A stretch of 64,000 nt of DNA from positions 4,340,001-4,404,000 of the forward strand of contig CBDDPH010000002.1 of the NCBI GenBank assembly GCA_965232265.1. The letters are read 5' to 3'. The notes beneath the pieces were generated by a model. It did no database searches. It had not been told where the DNA came from and saw only the letters and a list, made by a program, of their open reading frames with translations. A program made the translations under genes and the position numbers. The DNA is from VXRD01 sp965232265 (lineage in GTDB: Bacteria > Latescibacterota > UBA2968). Below are positions 43,262 through 52,489 of this stretch, in pieces. Each line of letters begins with the position of its first letter. Within the stretch, counting starts at the first letter, position 1.

Positions 43262-43867
43262 TTAAAAGCGGCGAGCAATAACAGAATGAAAACAAATGCC
43301 CTCTCGGGGTTCCAGTCTGCGATAGTATTCCAACCTGAAGGACCTCTGCAAAACTTTCAGAAGCGTCTCCGTCCTTCTAAAAGAAAAAAACCGCTTCGGC
43401 TCATAAGTATCTCGCTCCAAAACACCCTCAAAATCATCGCCTCCCCACACGCCAACATACATCAACCCATCCTCCACGAGCCGAGCCGCAATCAAATCGA
43501 AAACCTCATCTATATCTGCCTGCGGGATATGCAACAGACAATTCATAGAATAAACCGCATCAAAAGTCTCGCTCAACTGATCGAGATTATAGCAATCCAA
43601 AACGCACGCAGAAATACCCTTCTCTCTCGCCAGCTTTACCATCGTTGGCGCGTTGTCAACCGCAACAACCTCGAACCCTTGCTCCTGCAAGAATTTCGCA
43701 TCGTGACCGGGACCACATCCCAGCTCGAGAATAGAACATCGTTGTTCATCTCTCAAACACTGCAAAAACGCGCTTCGCTCTCGCACCTTAAACGCATCGA
43801 TAGAACGATGCTCCCTCTCCAGCGCATGTCTTTCATACGAGGCAATCAAACTGTTGGTGAACTCCAT
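43262..43867 (-). CDS. Class I SAM-dependent methyltransferase
   Basis: 201 residues from the ATG at 43867; an ATG 12 bases upstream is also in frame. Motif I ILELGCGPGHD (about 46-56), motif II with VVAVDNAP and post-motif YSMNCLLHIPQ are clear, so the AdoMet site is intact. The substrate is not evident. It is divergent from the glutamine synthetase-like gene across a 166-bp gap and precedes the ankyrin gene by 21 bp. Confidence 0.88.
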   Translation of the reverse strand: MEFTNSLIASYERHALEREHRSIDAFKVRERSAFLQCLRDEQRCSILELGCGPGHDAKFLQEQGFEVVAVDNAPTMVKLAREKGISACVLDCYNLDQLSETFDAVYSMNCLLHIPQADIDEVFDLIAARLVEDGLMYVGVWGGDDFEGVLERDTYEPKRFFSFRRTETLLKVLQRSFRLEYYRRLEPREGICFHSVIARRF

Positions 43868-44033
43868 GAAAGCCCCCATAAAATGGCATTATCTGAACCC
43901 GACCCAAACCTGAGCGCATTGGCTCTTGATTTTCAATCGCGGTCTCTTATATTTCCGACCGGATACGACCTTATTATGCCTTACAACTTCCACAAGACCA
44001 AAGACATTTTTTGTAGATAGGGCAAAGAATCTT

Positions 44034-45398
44034 ATGACAACAGACCAAATCAGAGCGCGTCTTGAAAGCGACAAAATACAAAAAATTAAACTCGCTGGCT
44101 TCGACATCGACGGCGTTATGCGCGGCAAATACATATCGCTCGACAAATTCTTTTCCGCCATCGAAAAGGGCCTGGGCTTCTGCGATGTGACATTCGGTTG
44201 GGACATAATCGATCAACTCTACGAACAACCCACCGTCACGGGCTGGCATACCGGATATCCGGATCTCCTCGCCAAAATTGACCTCAGTACCTATCGCGTG
44301 ATCCCTTGGGAGCAGGATACCGCGTTATTTTTGCTCGACTTTTACAAAAACAAAAATCAGCCACTTGCGGTATCCCCGCGCCAACTCCTCCAAACAGTCG
44401 TACGCAAAGCGAATGACATGGGATTCCAGCCATACATGTCCGCAGAATACGAATACTTCATCTTTCGGGAAACACCCCAATCCCTGGAAGACAAAGGATT
44501 TGAGAATATGACCCCACTCTCGCCCGGCTGGTTTGGCTACAGCGTATTGCGGGCATCTGCGGCTTCAGAATTTGTTCACGCAATAATCGATGGCATGGGA
44601 GCATATCGCGTTGAATTGGAAGGAATACACACCGAAACCGGACCCGGCGTCTATGAAACCGCGATTCGGTACGACACGGCGTGCAACGCCGCAGACAAAG
44701 CCGCGCTATTCAAAACGGGTGTCAAAGAGATCCTATCCAGACACGGCCTCGTCGCAACCTTCATGGCGAAGTGGAATCCAGACTACCCCGGCAGCAGCGG
44801 GCACCTGCACCAGAGCTTGTGGAATTTAGAGAAAGACACAAATTTATTCGCCGATGAATCAGATCCACAGGGCATGTCTCAAATCACGAAACACTATATC
44901 GCCGGACAAATCGCTACAATGCCCGACATGATGGCACTGATATGCCCGACCATCAACGCCTACAAGCGCACAGTCCCCGGTGCCTGGGCACCGGCCAACG
45001 CCTCCTGGGGCATTGAAAATCGAACCGCATCTCTTCGCGCAATTCCCGGTACATCCCCTGAATCCACGCGCATTGAATATCGACTGGCAGGTGCAGACGC
45101 CAACCCCCATATCTCGATGGCAGCCAGCCTCGCCGCCGGACTATACGGCATAGAACATCAACTCGACCCCGGTGAGCCGTTTAACGGAAATGCCTACGAA
45201 GCCCCCGAAGAACGATTTGCACCATTGCCAAAATCGCTTGAAGAAGCGACAGACCGGTTAAAAAATAGCGAAATTATCCGCGCTTGCCTCGGCGACGCAT
45301 TTGTAGATCACTTCGCAATCACCCGCGAACACGAAATCGCGGAATATCGCCGCGCCATAACGGATTGGGAACTCAAACGATACTTTGAGATCATCTGA
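44034..45398 (+). CDS. Glutamine synthetase family enzyme (gamma-glutamyl ligase-like)
   Basis: 454 residues, the size of PuuA/GlnT-type rather than GlnA. The N-terminal DIDGVMRGKYI is typical for gamma-glutamylamine synthetases. Metal ligands are in MSAEYEYFIF (E-x-E), ELEGIHTETGPGVYE (E/H) and SGHLHQS; the ATP/Glu-binding NRTASLRAI and S-x-R-I-E-Y-R late motif are present. It would join an amine or amino group to glutamate using ATP. A gamma-glutamyltransferase occurs 30 kb away, but no operon links them. The start at 44034 fits the family; the frame is open 36 codons upstream. It overlaps the convergent GMC gene by 8 bp. Confidence 0.85.
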   Translation: MTTDQIRARLESDKIQKIKLAGFDIDGVMRGKYISLDKFFSAIEKGLGFCDVTFGWDIIDQLYEQPTVTGWHTGYPDLLAKIDLSTYRVIPWEQDTALFLLDFYKNKNQPLAVSPRQLLQTVVRKANDMGFQPYMSAEYEYFIFRETPQSLEDKGFENMTPLSPGWFGYSVLRASAASEFVHAIIDGMGAYRVELEGIHTETGPGVYETAIRYDTACNAADKAALFKTGVKEILSRHGLVATFMAKWNPDYPGSSGHLHQSLWNLEKDTNLFADESDPQGMSQITKHYIAGQIATMPDMMALICPTINAYKRTVPGAWAPANASWGIENRTASLRAIPGTSPESTRIEYRLAGADANPHISMAASLAAGLYGIEHQLDPGEPFNGNAYEAPEERFAPLPKSLEEATDRLKNSEIIRACLGDAFVDHFAITREHEIAEYRRAITDWELKRYFEII

Positions 45399-46893
45399 AC
45401 GCCTCCACAATATAATTCCCCACTCGCAGGGCATTTGCCGCAATCGTCAAACTCGGATTGACGCCGCCAGATGTGGGAAACACGCTCCCATCCGTCACAA
45501 ACAAATTGTCAATCCCCCGAAATTGGCAATTTTCATCCAGCGCACTCGTCTCTTCATCATCGCCCATACGCACCGATCCCACGCCGTGGGAAAAAGTGTC
45601 GATGCGATACGTATGAAAAAAAAACGCGCCCGACGCGCGTAAAATCCCTTTGGCCTTCTCCACCAGATAATCGCGGCGTTCGCAATCCCGCGCCGTGTAC
45701 TGATGTATGACCTGTGCGCGGCTGATGCCATAAACATCTTTCTCATCTGCCAGCACAACGCGATTCTCAAACTGCGGCTCATCCTCTGCAACACACAACA
45801 GATTCTGCAAAAAGTTAGCAGCCATTGCCGTCAGGTTCTTAAGCCCAAAAGGCGCGTGGTGTTTCAGCGCGATGGGCGACGGCGTGTAAATATCCTGAAT
45901 CACCCCAACGGCGCGGCTGTCCTGCCCTCGACGATCCTCGTAAAAATCCGAAAAACACACCTGCTTGTGAAACACCCGTTCGGGATTCGTGCGAAAAGGA
46001 AACACCCCCGCCACAACAGCATTGCAATGCCGCATCAAAAAACGCCCAATCAAATCGCCCTGCGGAAACGAATGCAGCCCTGACCGCAACAAAATAGCCG
46101 GACTTTGCAGCGCCCCCGCAGCGACAACAGCGATGGGCGTAGGCACTTCAAACGCCTTTTTTGTACGCCGATCCACACACGCCACAGCCTGCACGCGCTC
46201 CCCTTTGCAAACAACACGCGCGACCTGCACCCCCGTCAAAATCTCAGCTCCTGCATCTTGTGCCAACTTGAGCAACGTCATCGTCAGATCATTTTTGGCC
46301 TCAATCTGGCACGGAAACCCATCGCAGGTCAAACATCGAATACACACAGTTCGCGCCCGATCCGAAAAATTGATCGCCAGTGGCATGCGAAAAGGCCGAT
46401 ATCCCAATGCACATCCAGCATCCCATACCCGCTGTGCAGGGCGAGACAATTCAATAGGCGGATACAAATAGTCGCCCGTTCTCGGCGGCTCGCACGGATC
46501 GACACCCGCCTCCCCATGCACTTCCAACAAGCGTTCGACACAATCGTAATGCGGAGCCAGATCCCCATACAAAATCGGCCACGCGACCAAATCTTCTTCG
46601 CGCAGCCTCAGCGATGCCCCACCGTAAAACACGGACATCCCACCAACCACTTCATTCTCGACCACATCTGAAAAATCGCGGTCCTCATATTGCCTGACGC
46701 GAAGCGGCGATGGCCCCTGATAGCGTTTCTCAACCAGCACAGAACGGGGATCCCAATCCTCTGCATCGCGTCTTGCCCAATCGCCCCGCTCCAACAGCAA
46801 AACCTTCATACCCGCCGCAGCCAACACATAAGCGCAGGCACTACCTCCAAATCCCGTCCCGATAATAACGGCGTCGTAATCGTTAAAATTCAT
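45391..46893 (-). CDS. GMC-family FAD oxidoreductase
   Basis: 500 residues. The FAD fold opens AVIIGTGFGGSACAYVLAAA with the acidic strand end LLERGD. The C-terminal GVGSVRMGDDEETSALDENC has the catalytic His-containing GMC pattern, and VTDGSVFPTSGGVNPSLTI with A-N-A-L-R is the conserved end containing the second active-site Asn/His region. A C-x-R-C-L-T-C-D-G-F-P-C cluster in the middle could hold an Fe-S centre, as in some gluconate/cholesterol-oxidase-like GMC relatives. Its ATG overlaps the stop of the duplicated membrane protein (ATGA), so it works with that gene set, possibly oxidising a lipid alcohol. Confidence 0.85.
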   Translation of the reverse strand: MNFNDYDAVIIGTGFGGSACAYVLAAAGMKVLLLERGDWARRDAEDWDPRSVLVEKRYQGPSPLRVRQYEDRDFSDVVENEVVGGMSVFYGGASLRLREEDLVAWPILYGDLAPHYDCVERLLEVHGEAGVDPCEPPRTGDYLYPPIELSRPAQRVWDAGCALGYRPFRMPLAINFSDRARTVCIRCLTCDGFPCQIEAKNDLTMTLLKLAQDAGAEILTGVQVARVVCKGERVQAVACVDRRTKKAFEVPTPIAVVAAGALQSPAILLRSGLHSFPQGDLIGRFLMRHCNAVVAGVFPFRTNPERVFHKQVCFSDFYEDRRGQDSRAVGVIQDIYTPSPIALKHHAPFGLKNLTAMAANFLQNLLCVAEDEPQFENRVVLADEKDVYGISRAQVIHQYTARDCERRDYLVEKAKGILRASGAFFFHTYRIDTFSHGVGSVRMGDDEETSALDENCQFRGIDNLFVTDGSVFPTSGGVNPSLTIAANALRVGNYIVEAFR

Positions 46894-47684
46894 AAAATCT
46901 CAAATACGTACAAAACAATTAACCCAACAATAATAACCAATGCCCCATAGTGGAATTTTTCTCGGGCATCAATACACCGCTGAATCCGCGGCAAATCGGG
47001 ACGAAATTTGCCCGACATCGTGCGCTGAATATAAGTCTTGTAATACTCCACGACAAAACGCTCCAACCCGCCATTCATATAAACCAGAAATCCCAACGAT
47101 ATGGGATGCAGGGGATCATTTAAAAAATAGAACAGCGGCGAACAAACTGCCAGCACCAGGCCCGAACGCTGAAATTTCAAAATTTTAAATCCCTCAAACG
47201 GCGCGTCTTTATACGCCCCGCCAAGCGACACCAGCAGACCCGTGACATAAGCCGTCAGGAGAAAGACCCAGAAACTCGTCACAGGCGCGGGAATCAACAA
47301 CACGGCAAAAACGCCCAGCACCAGCACAGTACCAACCGCATAGCGCAACAAATCGCTCGCCACATACCGACCGAAAAACGTAATGCGCGAAGGCACAAAA
47401 TACTTATCCTGATCTTCCGTGCGAAAAAACCCCTTGTAAAGCTCGGCCAAAAACCGCTCCAACCCCATAATCAGAAAAAAAATCTGAACCCATCCCAACG
47501 CAGAAAAACTCGCCTTAAAAATCGGGACAAAATACAACACCGCAAAAATCACAATGTGAAAATAAATACTGCGCGGAAAAGTCCTGGCCTTAAAACCCTC
47601 ATAAGGCGAATCCTTAAACGCCCCCCACAAAGACGTATAAAGCCCAGATACAATACTCACACCCAGGCCAATATAGAAATTCAT
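46890..47684 (-). CDS. Membrane protein with internal duplication, unknown family
   Basis: 264 residues with about six helices. Two halves repeat a long motif: GAFKDSPYEGFK (21-32) with GLERF (74-78) and GAYKDAPFEGFK (156-167) with GLERF (206-210), 132-135 residues apart. Each is followed by E-x-Y-K-x-x. The invariant K-D-x-P-x-E-G-F-K loop, charged and flanked by helices, looks like a paired active or transport site. I do not recognise the family. It lies between an MMPL exporter (27 bp upstream) and a GMC oxidoreductase (4-bp overlap), which points to a role in lipid chemistry or transport. Confidence 0.7.
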   Translation of the reverse strand: MNFYIGLGVSIVSGLYTSLWGAFKDSPYEGFKARTFPRSIYFHIVIFAVLYFVPIFKASFSALGWVQIFFLIMGLERFLAELYKGFFRTEDQDKYFVPSRITFFGRYVASDLLRYAVGTVLVLGVFAVLLIPAPVTSFWVFLLTAYVTGLLVSLGGAYKDAPFEGFKILKFQRSGLVLAVCSPLFYFLNDPLHPISLGFLVYMNGGLERFVVEYYKTYIQRTMSGKFRPDLPRIQRCIDAREKFHYGALVIIVGLIVLYVFEIL

Positions 47685-47711
47685 AGCATCATTCCGATTC
47701 GAGTGATTTCA

Positions 47712-50144
47712 CTACTTCACCTTTTCCGCCTCACGCGCATTGCGGGCATTGTGTCCTTCAAGCACCTCCAAAATAGCGGGCAACACCAGCACGGCAGTCA
47801 CAAAACAGGTCAACAGACCAATCAACGCCAACCGCCCGATTGAATTGAGGCCGGGATGCGTCGCCATCATCAAGCAAAAAAAGCCGATCATCGTGGTCAG
47901 CATAGAAATGAGCATCGCCCCACCCGTACTTCTGAGCACCACCGGCATAGACCCTGGACCCACCTCTCGATATCGGTGATAGAGATGCACCCCATTGTCG
48001 ATCCCCATGCCAATGATAGTGGGCAGCGCGACCATATTGTAGAAATTGAGCTTCAAATCCTGCAAATACAGCGAACCACACATCCACACCGTGCCACAGG
48101 CAAGGGGGAAAATTACCAGCAAAGCAGAGCGCAAACTGCGAAAATCAGTCAGCAAAATGAGAAACACAACAATCACCGTCAGCGAGATCGCACGCGGGCT
48201 ATCGCGCAACATCAGGAGCAACATATCGGCAAAAATGATATTGGAACTCGACGAATAAAACACCTTGCCCGACTCGGTCTGAATCTCTTGTGAGTCTTCG
48301 GCAAATGCAATGGCATTTTTTCCATCGCGCAACTGCACACTCGGCAAAATTTGTGCAAAATACGCCTGACTGCCATCAATCGTCTCAAATTTTCTCAATA
48401 AATTTTCGGGCAAATCTTCAACCGAAAGCCTTTTGACATCCAACAAATCGCGCAGAGAATCGAGCTGTACCTTTTGTGTGCCCTTGATCAACTTCGCGCC
48501 CTCGCCATCGGCCAACGCGCGAATTTCCCCAATAAGTTCCAACTTCTCGTCCTGACCGCGCAACTCCGTCCAGAGCGTTTTGACCTTGTCAATCGTCGGC
48601 GTTGAATCATCTTCAGCGATCTTCTTTTCCAGTGCAGCCACAATCTCATCGAGTTCCGCTTTGCTATCCGCCAGCACAATGCCATAAGACTGCGATTCGC
48701 TGCCGTATTTTGGGATCGTCGTCATCTTCTGTTTCACCTTCACCGATGCGGGCAAGTTGGAACGCAAATTGGTAAAATCGTATTCAAAATCGATATCCCG
48801 CAAATGAATGCCCAGATATATCGTGAGGAGCAACGCGCCGGCAATCACTAGCTTTGGATATGGGAAATGCCCCCGGCTACCGCCCCAGTTGTGCCCCCAC
48901 ACGTGCCGCATGCGAATCCACATAAACCTTTGATCCGCCAGCACCAGCACAGCGGGCAATACAGTCGTCATAGAGACCAGCGACATGACAATGCCCGTGC
49001 CCACAATAAAACCAAATTCAGAAAAGCCCCTGAAATCCGTCAACGTCAGAGAAAAGAACGCAATTGACGTGGTAATCGCCGCCGTCAAAATAGCCTGTCC
49101 AGTCTGGCTCAACATCGTCTCTATGGACTTCTGCACATCCGTCTTGTCCATGCGAACTTCGAGATATCGCGCAAACATGTGAATGCCAAAATCGATCCCC
49201 AGTCCAAACAAAATCACAAATAAAAAAGCCGTCATGGTATTCAAATTGCCGATAACCCAATAAGTAATCGCAAACGCCCAGATCAAGCCCATCGCCAGCG
49301 GAACAGCCACAAAAAAAGCCGCCAACGGCTGGCGGAAATAAAACGTCAAAAGCGCGACAATACCCATGACACCAAATATCAACGTCGAGCCGACATCGCT
49401 TAAAATGGTATCGTATTCGTCAATCTTGTTCTTAAACGGTCCTCCGTATTCAATCAACATCTGCGGGTGATACGCACGCGGATTCACCTTCTTGACCGCC
49501 TGCTGGATCACCCGCTGCATATCTTTGGCAAAACCGATATTGCTCACCGTACCCGCGGCCATCGCCTCCAATGCCAGGATGGTGCGGTCGGGATTGGTAT
49601 AATACGTCTCATCTCCATTATCCGCCGTGCGATATTTCGACTCAATATCCGAAAAATCGATCACGGCTTCTTCTTCATCGAGAGCAATATACAACGGCGA
49701 CAGCTTCAACTTTTCCTGGACGATATAATCATCTATGCGCGTGAGAATCTCATCCAAATCGCCCGTTTCCATAAACAACAGCGCGTTCTTGCGATAAAAT
49801 TCCGCATCGCGCTTGTAATCGACAAAATTGATGTACGTCTCGTATTTCTCGTCCTGTAATTCACGCGCCAGATCCTCGGCAAAACGCCTGTTTGCCTCAA
49901 ACTCGGGACTCTGTACCAAAACCACCAAACTGCCCACACCGCCCACGCGCTGTTTGATCTCGTTGAGCGTCTTCACACTCTGATAATTTTCCGGGATCAG
50001 GGCAACGAGATCTGTCTCGAGTTTGCGCCCGAGCCTGTACACAAAAATACTGCTAAAAGCCGTCAACAAAATCGACACCACAAGAATAATTTTGTAGTGT
50101 CGATAAGCAAACCCCGCCAAAAAACGAAGCCCCACTTCAACCAA
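47712..50144 (-). CDS. MMPL/RND-type exporter (HpnN-like)
   Basis: 810 residues, twelve predicted helices in two sets of six, each after a large periplasmic loop. The sterol-sensing-like helix bundle shows GLGIDFGIHMFARYLE in the first half and GMGIDNGVHLYHRYRE in the second, the twin G-x-x-x-D/G-x-H motif of MMPL transporters with the proton-relay Asp. Size and neighbours fit HpnN, which moves hopanoids to the outer membrane, and an MlaC-family gene lies 14 bp upstream as in hpnMN loci. TTG start with AAAGGTGG upstream. No hopanoid cyclase is in the window. Confidence 0.85.
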   Translation of the reverse strand: MVEVGLRFLAGFAYRHYKIILVVSILLTAFSSIFVYRLGRKLETDLVALIPENYQSVKTLNEIKQRVGGVGSLVVLVQSPEFEANRRFAEDLARELQDEKYETYINFVDYKRDAEFYRKNALLFMETGDLDEILTRIDDYIVQEKLKLSPLYIALDEEEAVIDFSDIESKYRTADNGDETYYTNPDRTILALEAMAAGTVSNIGFAKDMQRVIQQAVKKVNPRAYHPQMLIEYGGPFKNKIDEYDTILSDVGSTLIFGVMGIVALLTFYFRQPLAAFFVAVPLAMGLIWAFAITYWVIGNLNTMTAFLFVILFGLGIDFGIHMFARYLEVRMDKTDVQKSIETMLSQTGQAILTAAITTSIAFFSLTLTDFRGFSEFGFIVGTGIVMSLVSMTTVLPAVLVLADQRFMWIRMRHVWGHNWGGSRGHFPYPKLVIAGALLLTIYLGIHLRDIDFEYDFTNLRSNLPASVKVKQKMTTIPKYGSESQSYGIVLADSKAELDEIVAALEKKIAEDDSTPTIDKVKTLWTELRGQDEKLELIGEIRALADGEGAKLIKGTQKVQLDSLRDLLDVKRLSVEDLPENLLRKFETIDGSQAYFAQILPSVQLRDGKNAIAFAEDSQEIQTESGKVFYSSSSNIIFADMLLLMLRDSPRAISLTVIVVFLILLTDFRSLRSALLVIFPLACGTVWMCGSLYLQDLKLNFYNMVALPTIIGMGIDNGVHLYHRYREVGPGSMPVVLRSTGGAMLISMLTTMIGFFCLMMATHPGLNSIGRLALIGLLTCFVTAVLVLPAILEVLEGHNARNAREAEKVK

Positions 50145-50158
50145 TGCGTGCCACCTTT

Positions 50159-50755
50159 CTAATCCGACGTATCTTCACTCAGTTTTTCTTTTAATTTATC
50201 CATCAAGCCCGCAAAAGAAGACCTGCGAATCTCCCGGCGAAACTGCGACCGGTTGCTGCGTGCAACGCTCAACTCATCGATGACCATGTCGTAAATCAAC
50301 CACTTGTTCTCAACGAGATGCAATTTATAGTCAATCGTACTCGACTCGCGCTTGTAATGCACCACTGTTTTGACAACAGCCTGTGTGCTATCGACCGCGA
50401 CACCCGTATAATCGATCTTTTCCGCTTTCGTATATAACGCGGGGTCGGCATAATTTTTCTCGATCAACTGCCGGTTCACCGCCACAAAATCAGCCCGCTC
50501 TTCTTCTGTTCGCGCTGTCCAATCCCGCCCGAGGGACTCCCGGCTAAAGGTTTGAAAATCGAACAACTCACCGACAATCGCTTTCAGTTTAGCGCGTTCT
50601 TCGGGCGTATCGCCTTTTGTCTCTGACCGCACAATATCCTGAATCGCCCGATCGCGACTCTTCACCATATCGAGCAGCGCATCGCCCTGATCAGACGCGC
50701 CCGCCACCCCCATCAAAACGAGCATCAAGAACACAGGTTGGAACCATAAAATCAT
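50159..50755 (-). CDS. MlaC/Ttg2-like periplasmic lipid-binding protein (HpnM-like)
   Basis: 198 residues. A signal peptide (MILWFQPVFLMLVLMGVAGA) is followed by LFDFQTFSRESLGRDW, E-x-x-A-D-F and a beta-sheet with VDSTQAVVKTVVHY, then WLIYDMVIDELSV, which closely follow the MlaC pattern (Y-x-V-x-D-x-x-x-x-G/D-x-S). MlaC proteins ferry phospholipid or hopanoid between the two membranes. It is the first gene of the tight set with MMPL, the duplicated membrane protein and the GMC oxidase. A 245-bp gap with a hairpin separates it from the next upstream gene. Confidence 0.85.
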   Translation of the reverse strand: MILWFQPVFLMLVLMGVAGASDQGDALLDMVKSRDRAIQDIVRSETKGDTPEERAKLKAIVGELFDFQTFSRESLGRDWTARTEEERADFVAVNRQLIEKNYADPALYTKAEKIDYTGVAVDSTQAVVKTVVHYKRESSTIDYKLHLVENKWLIYDMVIDELSVARSNRSQFRREIRRSSFAGLMDKLKEKLSEDTSD

Positions 50756-50940
50756 AATATATCGCCTATGAATATCAACAACTTGCTTACCAGCGAAATC
50801 TCCGCCAATTTTAGTATTTTTCTTTTACAAAGTCAAGACAGCGAAACTTGAGAAAGCCCTTGAGTATTAACAAAAAGAAAGAACCGCCTATTGTGCAACA
50901 AAATTCTCTAATTACTGTAAAAAAAATACCGCGTACAAAC

Positions 50941-50977
50941 AAACTTCTGTTGAAGCTATACCCCCCAACAGAAGTTT
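50941..50977 (-). terminator. Perfect 12-bp inverted repeat, possible terminator of the fused nucleotidyltransferase gene
   Basis: AAACTTCTGTTG (50941-50952) pairs exactly with CAACAGAAGTTT (50966-50977) around 13 bases. It begins 24 bases after the stop of the minus-strand gene ending at 51001, with a T-rich stretch only later, so termination is probable but not textbook. No other feature is seen in the 245-bp gap. Confidence 0.55.
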
Positions 50978-51000
50978 ATCCAATCCAGACAAAATTCGCA

Positions 51001-52455
51001 TCAATCTGCTTTCTCTCCCAACTTCCCCTCATCCACATTCAAAGCACCGCGTGCGCGAAGCATCTGTCCGCCAAAGCCAAAAATACCCGCTGTCAACAGC
51101 GCGGAACCAACCACGAGGAACCAGTACATGCCCGCAATACTATTGGCGACAGCCAATATACAAAAGAACGCGGCAAAAAAATCGCGACGGCTCACAAATT
51201 TGAGCGACATACAAAAACGGTGAAACCACCCGCGCTCACGCTCGGGAACATCGCTGGAAAACGCCATATTAAAACTCACAATACTGCCGGACCCCACCAA
51301 TTTTAGATACAGAAAAATCAGCAAAACCCCCAATACATCCAAAAAAACCATCACACCGCCCAGTAAGGGATAAAATGCCTCACCCGTATGTGCATACATC
51401 CCGGCGAGCACCGCGATAAAAAACACCAGATAGGACATATTATCCGCCAGCGTATCGACCCACTCGCCCATGCGAGAACCCATAAATTTTAATTTGGCAA
51501 TCTCGCCATCGCACCCATCCACAATAGACGCAAACTGAAACAACAGCCCGCCCAGTGCCAGATGCACATAACTCGCACTCCCCTTAAAAACCAGCCACGC
51601 CGACAAAAAACTCAACAACATCGTCGCAATCGACAACTGGTTTGGCGTGATGGGCGTATGCACGAGCAGACGAGAAATGCGCGTGGAAATTTTGCGATTA
51701 AAATAGCGCGACACAAAACCATCGGTCGGTTTGCCGAGCCTGCGAAACAGCTCCTGCTCCGCGTGGACATGCGCCTCGGGCGTATCCACATCGAGCCAAA
51801 ACGCGCCATCGATATCCGCAGTCCGCATACTGCCTTGCTCAGCCAAAACGCGAATCCCTCCCGACAATGACCCCTCGCCCTCTGCAATAGACTGCGCGAG
51901 GGCGCCAAACAAAAACGGACTACACAGAAAAATTCCCGTATCCACCGCATTGAAATCGGCCAACTCTTTCCCAATTTTGACCACGCGACGGTTCTGCGTC
52001 ATCACCTTTGTGGCATCTTCCATATCAAAAATGCCATCGAGACCTGTATCCACACACAGAATGGCTTCATCCCGACCAACCGGCATACGACGCAATTTGA
52101 CCAGTATTTCGGGATCAAACAGATGATCGGACATCAAAAGAATAAACGGCTCATCGACATATTCCCTCGCACGCAACACCGACACCCCATTGCCGCGCGC
52201 CCATTCCTCATTTTCAACCCAATCAATCGCCACATCCGAAAGCTGCGGATCATCGACGAGCGCATGCATAATCTCGTGGCACCGATACCCAACCACAACC
52301 ACAAACTCCGAAATGCCCGCGCGCATAGCCGACAAAATCGTGCGCTTGAGCAATGGCACGCCAGCCAGGGGCACGAGAGGCTTGGGCAAATCCGCCCCAT
52401 AACCTCGCAACCGACTGCCCATCCCGGCGGCAATAATGACAGCTTTATTCACCAT
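51001..52455 (-). CDS. Fused sugar/inositol-phosphate nucleotidyltransferase and CDP-alcohol phosphotransferase
   Basis: 484 residues from the ATG at 52455. Residues 3-240 are an NTP-transferase with AAGMGSRLRGYGADLPKPL and the Mg-binding LLMSDHLFDP region. Residues 255-470 are membrane-bound CDP-alcohol phosphatidyltransferase with DGCDGEIAK (313-321), then G-x3-D-x3-D ending at D338. The order matches the IPCT-DIPPS enzymes that make di-myo-inositol phosphate in hyperthermophiles and the related archaeal-like phospholipid enzymes. In this envelope locus an inositol- or sugar-phosphate lipid head group is a better guess than an osmolyte. It starts 34 bp behind a TolC gene. Alternative upstream start at 52599 overlaps that gene. 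Confidence 0.82.
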   Translation of the reverse strand: MVNKAVIIAAGMGSRLRGYGADLPKPLVPLAGVPLLKRTILSAMRAGISEFVVVVGYRCHEIMHALVDDPQLSDVAIDWVENEEWARGNGVSVLRAREYVDEPFILLMSDHLFDPEILVKLRRMPVGRDEAILCVDTGLDGIFDMEDATKVMTQNRRVVKIGKELADFNAVDTGIFLCSPFLFGALAQSIAEGEGSLSGGIRVLAEQGSMRTADIDGAFWLDVDTPEAHVHAEQELFRRLGKPTDGFVSRYFNRKISTRISRLLVHTPITPNQLSIATMLLSFLSAWLVFKGSASYVHLALGGLLFQFASIVDGCDGEIAKLKFMGSRMGEWVDTLADNMSYLVFFIAVLAGMYAHTGEAFYPLLGGVMVFLDVLGVLLIFLYLKLVGSGSIVSFNMAFSSDVPERERGWFHRFCMSLKFVSRRDFFAAFFCILAVANSIAGMYWFLVVGSALLTAGIFGFGGQMLRARGALNVDEGKLGEKAD

Positions 52456-52489
52456 GACTTCCGCGACCTTTCGCAATATCCCGAACAAC

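Noticed and set aside
42455..44020. Long plus-strand open frame (521 codons)
   Set aside because: It lies antisense to the clear ankyrin and methyltransferase genes, with no recognisable domain or start site. It is a codon-bias shadow.
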